DNA of 64,000 bases, from positions 2,000,001 through 2,064,000 of the forward strand of contig NC_133526.1 in the NCBI RefSeq assembly GCF_048544455.1. The letters run 5' to 3'. Source of the DNA: Silene latifolia (Eukaryota; Streptophyta; Magnoliopsida; Caryophyllales; Caryophyllaceae). Made by a program: the position numbers and the translations under genes. The notes beneath the pieces are model-generated. The model did not search any database. It had not been told where the DNA came from and was given only the letters and a program-made list of their open reading frames with translations. Below are positions 35,546-46,532 of the stretch, piece by piece (the first letter of the stretch is position 1; each line of letters opens with the position of its first letter).

Positions 35546-38500
35546 GTTGTAGAGAGACAGCTTATGCTCGTCTTGTTATTAAGAATTCACTTTGCACTTC
35601 TGTGATTTGCTTTAAGTTCAGAATAACCCAAATTGAAATTCGGGTTTTTAAGCGTGGCAAAATAATTAAACTGAGGGTAAATTTGATATTAACTCAAAAG
35701 TAATTTCATTATTTTATATTTTGCATTTTTGTTGTTTTTAGTGCCTACAATAATAGTTTCCATAATTCCATACCTCCTGTGGAGAAAGCAAAGGGGTGAA
35801 AGCGCCATCTGGGTAATATCCAAACCACGCGGTTTCTTTAGGAAATAGGACTTTGTCCTGCTCAAACTGTGACAGCCAAGAACTAGTCATAAACATGCCA
35901 AGACTGAAAATTAGAAAGGGATCATAAGCGTAACTTACCATTATGAGTACCAAGTTCTCCAAGCTGCTGAAACGCTTTTTGTAGGTGGAGTTTCTCTGAC
36001 TCGGTATTTCATTGTTGAGCTTCGGAAGAAACCTACATTTGTCCAAGTAGCCATCCATATTCTGACAACCAAGAACAACAAAACCAAGATGAATACCCGC
36101 AAAAAAAAATTAAAAATCATACGCAGTCTTAAGCTACTAATTACAGAAGTGACAATTTAAGTCGAACCATGCTTGAACAAGCGATAAGGTTTAACACAAA
36201 TAATCTTGTAAAGAAATGGAATTGTTCTCACATTGGGAATCTTAAGATAGCCACTGGGAGCCAAATGTTCCTGCAAATTCAGCGAATTGCATTAAAAAAA
36301 GAAACCTCGGAAAAATTAGTTATGACAGAGGAATGGAATATCACTGTAAACAGAAATACTGCATTTACTCAGATTAGCGATAGTAAGTCACCTGAACGTA
36401 GTCTGAGTAGATCCCTGACTTGATGAGTGAATCTACTAGTATACAGAATACACCAGACTGCAAGCAAAAGACCAACTCGATTATGCATAACTCAAAATTT
36501 TGAAGAAAAGGATAGATTCCTTTTCGGCAACTACATCTCTACGACAGTATTGAGACCTCCATGTCCTTCGAGTATGGAGAAGAACAAATAAATATAGACC
36601 TTTTCCAAAGGACGTCGCCGAAATAAGCGAACTGTATAAAATACGGAGTAACTAAGATACTAGGCATGCAGAGGGCTCTCAGCAGATATAAATCGATTTT
36701 AAAAAGCTTGAGTGAATCATTTTGTTATCTATGAGGAATAAATAAAAGGAAAAAAAACCGGAAGAAATAATCACATACCCCACAAAGTGGAACTGAAGCG
36801 AGACCAGCATGCGGTCCTCCCAGTGAGATTAAATTCTTAACCTGCTTGAAGCATTGACCATGATTCTTTAAGAAAACAGGTGCTTTAATGGGGGAGGGGT
36901 ACGACAGCACAAGCCAAAATAAGATAACATGCCAAAGTCCCAACTATATCGAAGAATCGACTTTGAAGTTGCAACTTGCAATAGTGTACAGAACCAAGAT
37001 TGTTATGAAGTATGAACACAGTCATTGGTACCAAGAAGCAGATGAAAATCAAAAGACGAATGAGCATAATGAGCTAGACATTAACTGAGCCTTTTTCCTT
37101 ACTTACCGGAGGTCCTCCTTCACAGTACTCGACAACTGCTCTTCCGATCAGATTTCCCTGCAACGGAAATAAATAGATGATTGAAACAACTTAAGTGAAA
37201 CAACACATAAAAGGCAAGTGAAACAACACATAAAAGCTTCTAAACCAGAAATAGTAGGGCAAGTAAGCGGTAAGAGTTACCTGGGACAGACCAACTATGT
37301 TGTAGCCTTCTCTGAGTTCTTCCATCTCCTTCACCTATTGACCAATACCAGATCGTCAGATTACCAATTTAAAATTCGTATCACACGTCCAAGCACAATC
37401 AGCAGCTGTTTCTTACCTTGTCACATACAATTTGAGTCTGCAACCACAAACAAAATAGAGTTTAGAACACAAGTTTGAGAATCGAGAAAGGAACTGTATC
37501 TTGAATAGAATGTAAAATATTGGCATCTTCCAATTCCCGCTTTACCTGATCTTCAAGGGGCGTAAACCATGAATCCCAGGAAGCATTACCGATTCCACTG
37601 AAGTTGGAAGACAAAAACAAAAAAAAGATTAATAATCACACACATCAGTCATCACTATGTTTACGAAAGAGCAAACTAGACCACACATAGCATTACAGAA
37701 ATGCTGCAATCTAAAAAGCAAAAGTTGCAGGAGAACAAGATTATATGCAGATCAAGTCAAAGTAGTTCCCGATCGTCTTAATAGTGGTCTGATCCGTGCC
37801 TTGCACTCGGCTGACATAACTCACAGGGATCTAATTAAAAATTCTTTTTAAAGCTAATATTCTACCGCAGTGTCAAAAGCAGACACTTTATCTCCTCACT
37901 GCATTTTGCCAATGGTCGGGAGCAACGTGCCACTGCAAGTATATATAATTGTGAAACTGAAGGGGGTTGAAAGAGAGAGAGAAAGATCATACACACAATA
38001 TCCTTTTGATCCAGACCAATCACTTAAGTGCTTAGTAAATCGGCTGATACCACGATTCGAGCACTGATCCCCAATTCCTACATTACATAAAAAATCATCC
38101 ATAACTGAGTTTGAACATTAAACATGACCTCATATTCTTGTTGAAAATGTACAAACAAAAGCAAGATGATTTAGAAGTTAGAACCACATCATCATATATA
38201 GGTATTTCTAAGTTGTATGCATAAACAGAAGTGCGAAACTCCTCCATTTCAAATGGACACAGAGACTAATATGATTGAATAAAGCAAACTGACTCACTAA
38301 ATTTTTTGTGCTACTTGTACCGGCAGAGAAGAGCCAAATGGTGCAAATAATGTGCAATACTCGACGGAATATCATTATGATTTATGGGTCATATGGAAAC
38401 AAACTGTCTATGTTTCTGAACGGTTATTACCGTGAAATAAAAAGGATATACTAACGAACAAGTGGATCACAAGAAGCAATAAAGCCATTGACACAGCTAA

Positions 38501-39459
38501 GTATGCAATACAAGTCCTTGGATACAAGATCAACTCTAAAACCTCGCGTAACTTTACCAGCTAAACAAGAATACATTCAACCATCAACGAAGTATTTGTG
38601 ATTTGGATTACAGATTAGGAAATTACAAGGGCTTAAGGGCGCAAACCTACGACACTTTACCTACTAAGCTAAATTACATTACTTGATTAAGTTCTACTAC
38701 TAGCTTTACTAAACAATCTTTCTTAAATCCTTCATCAAAATCATTACTTCCTCGGTTTCTACCCATTCTTCCCATTTGACTCTACATGCTCTCTAAGACG
38801 ACACTTTGACCGTACTATAAAAAAAATAATTGGAAATTCCATTGTTTAGGAGGCGCGAGCGCCTCTGCTAGCCCCAATGGATCCGCCATTGATTATAATT
38901 CATCATATCATAAAACTTGTATATTTTCCTTGACTTATTTATAGTCAAAGTTTGAAACTTTATCCTCAAAACCTCAGATTAATAAAACCATATACAAACA
39001 GATGAACTCTGATGAAGTAACACTAATTGCAGTAATCCTTTTTTTTTTTTCCAGAAATTCATTATTGTAATTACCATTTTTCTTCAAAATTACACCCACA
39101 ATAACAATCAAGGTCCAATTTCAACAGTTCACCTTATAATAATCTACAAAAAAAAATTGAATCCCAACAACATAACAACAGACTAAAACAAGGGAAACCC
39201 ATTCAAAATAAAATGCAACAATACGAGGTCAAAACCACGACAATAACATTATTAAGAGACCGTCTCATACATACGAGAGTTAGTAAAACCCAAATATAAT
39301 ACACACATTAATAATACATCATAATAATAATAAATAAATAAAAACAATTCATGGGAGGAGAAAGAAAGTACCATGAAGTACAATGAAGGGAACAGAATGA
39401 GAAACATGAACAAAGATTAAGGATAAAATTGATGTGAAAATTGGTTTAGAAAGTTTCAT
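35234..39459 (-). CDS. PPT1: Palmitoyl-protein thioesterase, copy B, intact, 12 exons
   Basis: Full second copy of the PPT gene, again 318 residues. Exons: 39459-39372, 38077-37993, 37597-37546, 37437-37417, 37334-37281, 37157-37107, 36841-36779, 36457-36392, 36270-36232, 36061-35939, 35866-35774, 35455-35234. I found no frameshift, stop or lost splice site. Replacements relative to copy A are few: two Ser in the signal peptide (FTSILSLIF against FTLILFLIF), a Leu for Ile at SGYIKIPN, EIPSQ for EIPGQ, and DDV for DDA. The triad region (GLSQGN, EQDKVLF, AGGHL) is unchanged. The proximal upstream sequence was copied too, so it should be expressed unless silenced. Two transposon insertions lie upstream of its start, at 39705 and 40674. 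Confidence 0.92.
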
Positions 39460-39704
39460 GATTTTGTGTTTCTAATTACTTGAAATATTAAAATTACTTC
39501 TACAAAATATTACTACTATTATGATTATGGTTATTATAATTATTATAATTGTAATTATCAAGTTTGTTTGGTGATCTGACAATTATTTGGGATTGTTTTG
39601 AAAGAAAAGAAATGACAGGGTAATGATCAACTTCCTTCACTAAGCTGAGAAGCTACCCAAATGGGGTACATTATATGATCATAGTGACTTGGTCAATCAT
39701 ATTA

Positions 39705-39889
39705 CAGTTAGTCTTGTTGAAGATGGGTCGGAGCAAGTGACGGGTAATGCCACTCATAAAACGGATAGGGGGACAAGGTGGGGCACCCCATGTACTTCCC
39801 TCTCTTCTTTATTTGGGTCATTTGTGAGAGAAAATGGTATCTGTCACTCCAAAGCGACGGATACGTGTCGTCTTCAATAAGATTTTGTG
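39705..39889. mobile_element. MULE-type MITE, only in copy B, exact 9-bp TSD
   Basis: A 185-bp element between ATCATATTA at 39696-39704 and 39890-39898. Copy A has the uninterrupted site CAATCATATTATTATT. The ends are inverted: CAGTTAGTCTTGTTGAAGAT on the left and CGTCTTCAATAAGATTTTGTG on the right (read inverted, CACAAAATCTTATTGAAGAC). It has the GGGGGACAAGGTGGGGCACC core. It lies about 245 bp upstream of the PPT copy B start codon. Confidence 0.93.
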
Positions 39890-40039
39890 ATCATATTATT
39901 ATTTGAGTCGGATTGGGTCGAGTAAGTTTTGGTTTTTTTTGTTGTGGATTTCATCGGGGATCCCCAACAAACCAGCATCATCGAGTATTCAGATCAATCC
40001 TATCTTCAATTTAAGGTTTTATCTATAATTTATGTAAAC

Positions 40040-40330
40040 ATGATTGTCAATCCTCTAATCGTAACAAAGTTGACTCATGTGAGTGGTAAGGGCTCTTCTC
40101 TTAAATAAGGGATTAGAGGTCCGATTCCTAATTGTCAGTCCTCTAATCATACCAAAGTTGACTCGTGTGAGTGGTAAGCATTGTTATCTCTTAAATAAGT
40201 GGTCAATGGTCCGATTCCTAACTCTTGCGAATGAAAAAGTCAAACTTAGGAGGGGTCAACCCATTAAATCGCCTTCAGTACCCCCGAACGAGATTGCTCC
40301 ATTTGTCGGTAGGGGATACTCCCAATCAAC
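40040..40330 (+). mobile_element. tRNA-like SINE sequence, locally duplicated in copy B
   Basis: Counterpart of 28540-28720, but the head (TCCTCTAATCGTAACAAAGT to GGTCCGATTCCTAA) occurs twice in tandem, with a unit of about 115 bp. Copy A has it once. Confidence 0.45.
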
Positions 40331-40673
40331 GACATATTGAAACAATAGATTGAACTACAATCTATTTATAAATACAGAATTACTTTTTTAGACATGAATC
40401 TTACCCTTTTACATACACGTTATCATTAACTTCTAGTTTAATACCCTTTAGACCTCTATAAGCCATGCTCTTTTTCGTTGAATATAGGTGAACTGAACTT
40501 ATTGGCGCTAAAGTGAGATGAACTGAACTTATTAGGGTTGAACTGAGCTAAAAGGAGCCGAATGGGGCTGAAGTAAGCTTATTGGGGCTGAACTGAAATT
40601 GAGAGAGGTGAAACGATTTGACTCGACTTAATTATTAATTAAAAACGTTTAAGTATATTATGAAATAAATAAT

Positions 40674-41535
40674 AGGGATGGCCTTAGAATCTATGGAGCA
40701 CTTATTTAGGGACTGTCCTGTGTCCCGAAGATTGTGGGCATGTTCTGAACTTGGCATTCGCACGAATCAGACTTCGTTTTTGCAAATTGACTCTTGGATT
40801 ATTGATTGGATGGTATATCTGGAAAAATCGGAGGGTCGTGAGGAACAACAAATCCGGTTTCTTGCCACACTTTGGTGCATATGGAGTACTCGCAATCAAA
40901 TTCTTTTTCAGGGTGTGGAATTTCATCCTATAATGTTTTTTAAACATTGGTCACAAATTGTAAGTACCGGGATTCAAGCTATTGAGGAGATAAAAAAGGG
41001 TGCTTGTGCCTTAGAAGGGAACTCAACACCATTAGCAAGGGATAATGCTAATTGGGTTCGCAATAGTAATCCAATTTGTGTTGTGGGTAGGATTGGCGAT
41101 TGTGGTTATGTGCGAGTGATGGTGGATGCGGGTTGGAAGGGATTTGATAAGGCAGGTGTTGGGTGGATTGCTATGTCTGAAAATGGCCACATTTTTCATA
41201 GCATGGAAAAGAAAATTAAGGTGGAATCTGCTTTGCAAGCTGAAGGTCTTGGTGTGCTCTTAGTGCTTCGATGGGCTTGTGAAAGGGGTTTGCGTCATTT
41301 GGAGATTTCATCAGATTGCTTATCTTTGATTTTCCAGCTTGCAGGAATGGAGAGACGTCACCTTCTTCTAAAGACTATTTTAGAGGAGATTTCTGATTGT
41401 TTTTCTTACTTTCATTGCTTAGCTTTTAGTTATGTCCCTAGGCGTTTTAATCATGATGCCCATAGTCTTGCATGTAGGGTTATGGATAGTTAGGTAAAAC
41501 TTTATTTACAGCTGCCAAAAAAAAAAAAAAAAAAT
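40674..41535 (+). mobile_element. 5'-truncated L1-type LINE, only in copy B
   Basis: The open part (to the TAG at 41491-41493) encodes the C-terminus of a LINE ORF2. It has the end of the zinc-binding zf-RVT region (ESMEHLFRDCPVSRRLW), a linker (LWCIWSTRNQILFQG), and a plant RNase H domain (RVT_3). The RNase H acidic residues are in VMVDAGWKG, LQAEGLGV and ISSDCLSL, with the final His/Asp in RRFNHDAHSLA. A tail of about 19 A ends at 41535. Flanks AATAAT/AATAAT continue as in copy A (GAAATAAATAATCTATTAG near 29818), the empty site. Frame intact over 271 codons, with no own start, as expected for a truncated insertion. Confidence 0.93.
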
Positions 41536-42054
41536 AATCTATTAGTTATCATAATATTTTTCGATTTCACAATAATCTATAAATATAATAAAAAGGTAAC
41601 AACAAAGCATAAACTTTCACCATTCCCCTTTGTATGTTCATTTTAAAAAGCCACATCATCATGCATTATTTAAAAAGTAAAAAGTTGGAAAAACTATATC
41701 ATTAATTATAGCACAATAAATATTAATTTTGCTTCTTTTTTCCTTAAAGAAAACTAAATAATAATTAAACATCAAAGCAAATACTAAATCTTAAATTATG
41801 AGATTTTATTTTTAAAATAAGTTATATGAGAAATAAAAATTATCTTGCATCACGTAAATTTTACGACATTTATAAATGTTATCTTTCTTTTGCTATATAC
41901 CCCGTCAATTTCAATTAATTGAAACATAAAGAGGAATTAAAAAAATAATGTTTTTACCATATTTTTTTTTCATATAATGTGTTCAAATATTATAATATCT
42001 TAATAAAATTAGAATATCATTCTACAAGGACGACATAGATTACCCCGTGTAAAG

Positions 42055-42231
42055 AATTGTGGGCCAAAACATTAAGAAAAGTAATAAAATATGAGTAAAA
42101 GAGTTGGGTGGCTTTGGTGATAGAAGAGAGGGATGGAGAAAATAATATTGTAAAAGTTTCCAAAATAAAAAAGGGGAAATAATCCGTTTTAGAAAATAAG
42201 GAAGAAAATATAGAATAAGAGGGAGTATTAC
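42055..42231. mobile_element. Partial Stowaway-like MITE at the end of copy B
   Basis: The right end GAATAAGAGGGAGTA is a Stowaway terminus. The left end is not seen; the sequence joins directly to the duplicated segment at about 42053. Confidence 0.5.
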
Positions 42232-42399
42232 AATTTACAACCGATTTAAATAAATAAGTTGGTCTCACAACCTTCTTTATTTTAATCAGGTATTAGAACC
42301 GTCTTTATTTAAATCCGTCTCACATAAGAATTGATGTTTATATATTGATATTGATTTTGTTTTGTTAGATTAAATTGTGAAGAAGCAGCAGCAGCAGGC

Positions 42400-42555
42400 A
42401 TGGAGGAAGAACAACCATCATTTTTAACGAGAGGAACTCCTTTTGATCGCACTGGTAAACATTCAACTTCAACTTTGGTTCGCAATAACAATGAAATTAT
42501 TGATGCTTATGAAGTGATTAACCGAAAAGTGTTGATGCCTATCTTTTTTTTCTGA
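42400..42555 (+). pseudogene. 5' fragment of a nucleoredoxin-like gene (fragment 1)
   Basis: ATG followed by MEEEQPSFLTRGTPFDRTG, LVRNNNEIIDA and NRKVLMPIFFF, then a stop. It aligns with residues 1-55 of the intact gene at 52537, and its leader (AAGCAGCAGCAGCAGGCATG) resembles that gene's leader. The homology stops about where the first thioredoxin-like domain should begin. A truncated duplicate. Confidence 0.75.
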
Positions 42556-42693
42556 AATATAGAAATTACTCGTAGGAACTAGAAATTAGCTAGGGTTTGA
42601 GTTTGAATTGAATCGTAGAAGCTTATTTATTGCAACGACCGTGAATTGATTTTGATTTTATTTGTTTAAATTGAGAATAAGCAACGCAGCAGC

Positions 42694-43318
42694 CATGGAG
42701 GAACAACAACCATCGTTTTTATTGAGAGGAACTCGTTTCGATCTTACAAACTTCTTAATTAATCGTACTGGTGCTGATGAATTTCCAACTTTGGTTCGCA
42801 ACCATAATCAAACTACTCCCTCCGTCCCGGTCATTTGTTGTTCTTTGTTTTTGGCACAAAGACCAAGGAAAGAAGAGGGGACCAATGATAAGATGACAAG
42901 TGGACTAAATTGAGTGTGAATGATCATATTGCTCATCAAATGCAATCGTAAAATAGAAAAGACAACAATTGACTGAGACGGAGGGAGTATAATTATGCTA
43001 TGTTTTTTCAGTCTGCCTCTCTCGCCACACGCTGTTGCTGTTGCACAGGCTGTATCTCTTGTATCTTCTGAGATGCATGACTTTGGTGCTTTCGAACTTA
43101 TTATATTTGTAGACTGTTTCACTGACTGTGACGATCAATATACTGTCTTGTCTGACTTCATTTCCAGTTTCCCCTCATTCTGTCTAACTCCCAAATTAAC
43201 CCGTAGATTAGGAGACGCCATGCCCCTCGCCTGTTATCCCCATGGTTTTTTGGTAAATTGAGCCCAAGCGGTTGAGTGGCACAAAACTCTTCATTTTTTG
43301 TTAAAATATGGAGTGTAA
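42694..43318 (+). pseudogene. 5' fragment of a nucleoredoxin-like gene (fragment 2), split by a MITE
   Basis: Starts MEEQQPSFLLRGTRFDLTNF and follows the intact gene at 52537 to about residue 160 (CFFSLPL, VSLVSSEMHDFGAFELIIFVD, ACYPHGFLVN, EWHKTL, LLKYGV). A Stowaway MITE interrupts it after NHNQTT. A TGA stands where the intact gene has Arg after LVN, and a TAA follows LLKYGV. It ends near 43318, where unrelated sequence begins. Non-functional. Confidence 0.85.
42816..42987. mobile_element. Stowaway MITE inside a gene fragment
   Basis: CTCCCTCCGTCCCGGTCATT on the left and GACTGAGACGGAGGGAG on the right, flanked by TA. 172 bp. It sits within coding sequence of the nucleoredoxin-like fragment. 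Confidence 0.88.
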
Positions 43319-43936
43319 TGGGTTTCCTATAATGGGTAGTCCGTTTCCTGTGTTCTTCAGTGCAGGTTATTTCATTCTCTCTTTTATGTTGTTTGCTCTT
43401 CACTTTTCTATCTGCCATGTGTTACACGCTTCAAGAGTTTTGGTGTTTTGATTGCGAATTGCTTCTTATTTTCCATGGAAACGGAAATCATTGTTAAGGA
43501 TGTTACTCTTTTTGTGTATACATACTGTCGGGAAGTTGTTCATCTGTGAGGTTGAGTTTGCTTGCAGATAACTTGGGAAGCTTGCTGCGTTGTGGGATTA
43601 TAACTCACTGCTGGTCTCTCTATTTTGTATATCTTACTTGCGGATTGGTTCTTGTTGTCAAGGCATTTGAGTACACTGCTTTGACTCCGGTGATCCAATA
43701 AGTTAGTCTTAGGTAGCCCCGCGAGCTAGTGCTTTGACTCCAGTGATCGAATGCTTGTTGTTTGTGTATTTTAGTAAATATATTAATATCCCGCCAATAC
43801 ACATAAAGAAACATAGTGGATGTTTGATGATGTGTCATAGCATTTGTGTTGTTTTTTTTTTTTTTTTTTTTTTCTTTTTCTAAAGACCTCCTTTATATGC
43901 AAACCTTGTTTATGCCAAACATGCCTAATTGTGCAG
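43319..43936. other. Mosaic spacer with a piece of an unknown gene
   Basis: 43334-43445 (ATGGGTAGTCCGTTTCCTGT onward, then TTTGCTCTTCACTTTTCTAT) matches the minus strand of 32173-32050: exon 1 and the start of the intron of the small unrecognised gene there. The rest shows nothing I recognise apart from a poly-T run near 43853. Confidence 0.55.
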
Positions 43937-44801
43937 GGTCTGTTTCATGCTCATTTTCTGATTTATTACGGATGATTCCGAAACTTGTTCCTGGTCCTTC
44001 TGAAAGCGTGCTTGTGCCTGGTATTAAACCGGTATGCCGAGGATTTCTTCAGAGCCGGTGCTTTAAAACAGATTGCAATTTAGAGCATCCGACACATGTA
44101 TCGCTCGTGGCTGCAATACAAGAAGCCTATGTAAATGGAACCATGAGCCAAGTTCCAGTTGCGCCGCCATCTGCTGCTTCAATGGTTGCTGCAAGGGTAA
44201 TCAGGGCTGCTGAGGCTCATCAAGCTTATGCTGCTCAACAAGCTCAGTCTCAATCATCGAAAGATTCAACCGGTAATTCTCCATTTCTTTTTATTTTACT
44301 TTTCTCGTGATTAATGGTGTTGGATGTTGTGGCTAGTTGAGTGCATAGAGAAAGGAGGATGTGAGTAAGGCTAAAGAAAGTAAACAATCCATAAACAATC
44401 AGGTGAATGAGAGAGTGAAATATAATGAATGTCGTAGGTGACTATTGAGACAAAAGAAAAAAAAAACCTTTGTCACAATTTAATGGCGTATATCAGTATA
44501 ATGAATGTCATGGCCAGGTGTATCCGAGAAAGATGAGGATGAGGCTGAAATGCTGAAAAGAACAGTCCAAGTCAGCAACCTTGTTCCTAATGTCACCGCT
44601 GAACATTTGAAACTGCTTTTTGGTCTTCAGGGTGTTGTAGTCGAGTGTACCGTCACTGATTCACAGCACTCTGCTTACATAGAGTACTCAAAACCTGAAC
44701 AAGCAACAGCTGCACTTGCTCTAAACAATATGAAACTTGGTGGTCGCCCCTTGAACGTTGAGATGGCAAAATCTCTTCCTCCTAAACCTGCTACGTCGTA
44801 G
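43937..44801 (+). pseudogene. Two exons of a CCCH zinc finger / RRM RNA-binding gene (fragment)
   Basis: Exon a (43937-44272) follows a TGTGCAG acceptor and carries CRGFLQSRCFKTDCNLEHP, a CCCH finger (C-x7-C-x4-C-x3-H), then an Ala/Gln-rich stretch (AARVIRAAEAHQAYAAQQAQ). Exon b (44518-44801) carries an RRM: RTVQVSNLVPN (RNP2), a CTVTDSQHSAYIEYSKPEQA RNP1-like region, ALALNNMKLGGRPLNVEMAK, and a stop after KPATS. The intron is GT-AG and the phases match, so the piece itself is not damaged. No start or upstream exons are found, and nucleoredoxin-like fragments stand on both sides. It looks like a captured genomic fragment that kept its intron. From memory the RRM resembles a plant RRM splicing-factor family (At3g23900-like); this is not firm. 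It could still be transcribed. Confidence 0.7.
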
Positions 44802-45186
44802 GCATCTTCTTCCTTCCCATATTTCTTTTCTTATTTTTTTCCCGCTTTCATCTTTCTTTCGTAATACTTCGCTTATATGGCATCCATCTTTAAATTCCTT
44901 CAAAAAATATTATTTTACAATATTTTATTTTTAAGTTACAATTTTATTTGAAAAAACAATTCGCCTCGCATGCACTCGGTGGATGTTGTTTGCATTTTCG
45001 GTAGTGTTATGCTATTTTGGTTTCTTCCAATTTCTATCTTGTGGTATAGTTCATTTGTTTATTTGTGGAAGGTGGTGGATCTAGTTTTCTGTGCCCACGC
45101 TATTCCTTTATCGTGATTTAGGTGTTTTGGATAACTGTTTTATATGATGGTTTACATTTCGGCCTAAAGCGATTTAATTGTTATGC

Positions 45187-45395
45187 AGGGAGTAAGGTTG
45201 TGCCTGCTGTTCCAAGTAATCTTGACAAGCATTGTATTGAATCTCAAAATCACGTCAAGGCACCTTTTCCTTTGCTTGGAGAAGAAGGCACCTTTTCCTT
45301 TGCTTGGAGAAGAGTACTTCTTTCCTCGTCATCCAGTTCGTGGTAGAATGAAACCATCAGAAGAAATGCATGACTTTTATGTCTCTTCAATGTAG
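45187..45395 (+). pseudogene. Start of exon 2 of a nucleoredoxin-like gene (fragment 3)
   Basis: A TTATGCAG acceptor is followed by sequence matching the first 180 or so bases of exon 2 of the gene at 52537 (GSKVVPAVPSNLDKHCIES, then a KAPFPLLGEE segment). A 29-bp piece (GGCACCTTTTCCTTTGCTTG plus AGAAGAA) is duplicated in tandem and shifts the frame. The homology ends after ATGCATGACTTTTATG. With fragment 2 it brackets the CCCH/RRM piece. Confidence 0.8.
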
Positions 45396-45689
45396 ATGCT
45401 TACTACATTTGTACTTCTGGGGTTTATTTGAACCATTTGCCAAAGTTAAAAAGGCTAACCACCATTTTCGCGAATGTTTTTGAGTATAAAACGCCATTTA
45501 AGAAAAAAATTCCAAGAATTGCATGATGTAATTGTTTCGGCCAATCTGAATTGGGGAAGAACACAAGAACATCATTTATACGATCTACAATTCTAATTAT
45601 CAAAATTTTTCGTCCATTTATGAGCAATACTGTCAAAAAGCCTCTCTAGTGTTTTAATCTCGCAAACAATAAGCATACCTGAGTACCAC

Positions 45690-46082
45690 CTAGGTAGCAC
45701 CAAAACGGACACGGACACGACACGGACACGTGATACGGCATCCCATGAAATTTAGGACACGGGACACGCTATTTAAATTTAATAAAAAAACATATTTTAT
45801 AGTTATAAATAACGTATGATTTTATTTTTGTAATGTATTTGATTCTAAATTTAATGTATTTGATACTAAATTTAGGTAACTGAAGGTAAAAGTCGACTTT
45901 AACTATAACTAATTCTAATTTCGCACCCAAACCAATCTTCTAGTCAATCTCTTTTGAGAATTTATTCCTCGTTTAAACTATAACATGATTAGGGGTGTGT
46001 CCGACGAGTGTCGGGTGTCCGAGTGTCGGACACGGTGTCGGACACGGGACGGCTAGTTTGGAGGAGTGTCCGTGCTACCTAG
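45690..46082. mobile_element. hAT-like element, CTAGGTAGCAC ends, exact 8-bp TSD
   Basis: A 393-bp element from CTAGGTAGCACCAAAACGGA to GTGCTACCTAG, between two copies of AGTACCAC (45682-45689 and 46083-46090). Subterminal arrays of GGACACGGACACG and TGTCGGACACGG stand in inverted order. Related to 49424-49963. Non-coding. Confidence 0.85.
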
Positions 46083-46090
46083 AGTACCAC

Positions 46091-46530
46091 ACAAGAAAAG
46101 AAAACACAGTTGGAAATTCGAATAATAAATTACTAGTTTAAACCCGTGCCAAATTGCACGGGTATGTATTTAGGACGATATGAATGTTTTTTTGATGAAT
46201 TTTTTCATTTGCATTTCTATTATAATAATCTAATTATTAATTATGTAATTATGTAATTCATTCCGATTACATGCAATTAATTTCATTTGTTCCGATTGTA
46301 TGTAATTATTTCATAATTTTTTTTTAAGACGGAAATTGTCGCATGTTTGTATTGGTAGAAATAAATTCTTTGCACACCAACGGGACTCATCATAACCTGA
46401 ATTTCAAAAAAAAAAAAAAAGGAATGTACAAATGACGTGGCTTAATGTGCACCGAGTATTGTCTTCTGAATTAATAAAGATAAGATTTGGCAGCGTCGAT
46501 ACATTACTTCAAATCGTGGATAATTTTTCA
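46091..46530. other. Intergenic; possible minus-strand Helitron 3' end
   Basis: No gene is seen. At 46131-46163 the minus strand reads CCCGTGCAATTTGGCACGGG (hairpin), TTTAAACTAG, T, which is the layout of a Helitron 3' terminus. A 5' end was not identified. Confidence 0.4.
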
Positions 46531-46532
46531 TA

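Larger units (their letters stand above)
33526..42053 (+). repeat. Segmental duplication, copy B (about 8.5 kb)
   Basis: Direct repeat of 21874-30345, with about 3.2 kb between the copies. Specific to copy B: a MULE-type MITE at 39705, a 5'-truncated LINE at 40674, a small local duplication at about 40050-40170, and a poly-T run of about 35 near 35510. It lacks the roughly 400-bp intron segment and the Harbinger-like MITE of copy A. Confidence 0.95.

Noticed and set aside
35452-35703. Open frame with a long Phe run
   Set aside because: It comes from a poly-T stretch in PPT intron 11 of copy B.
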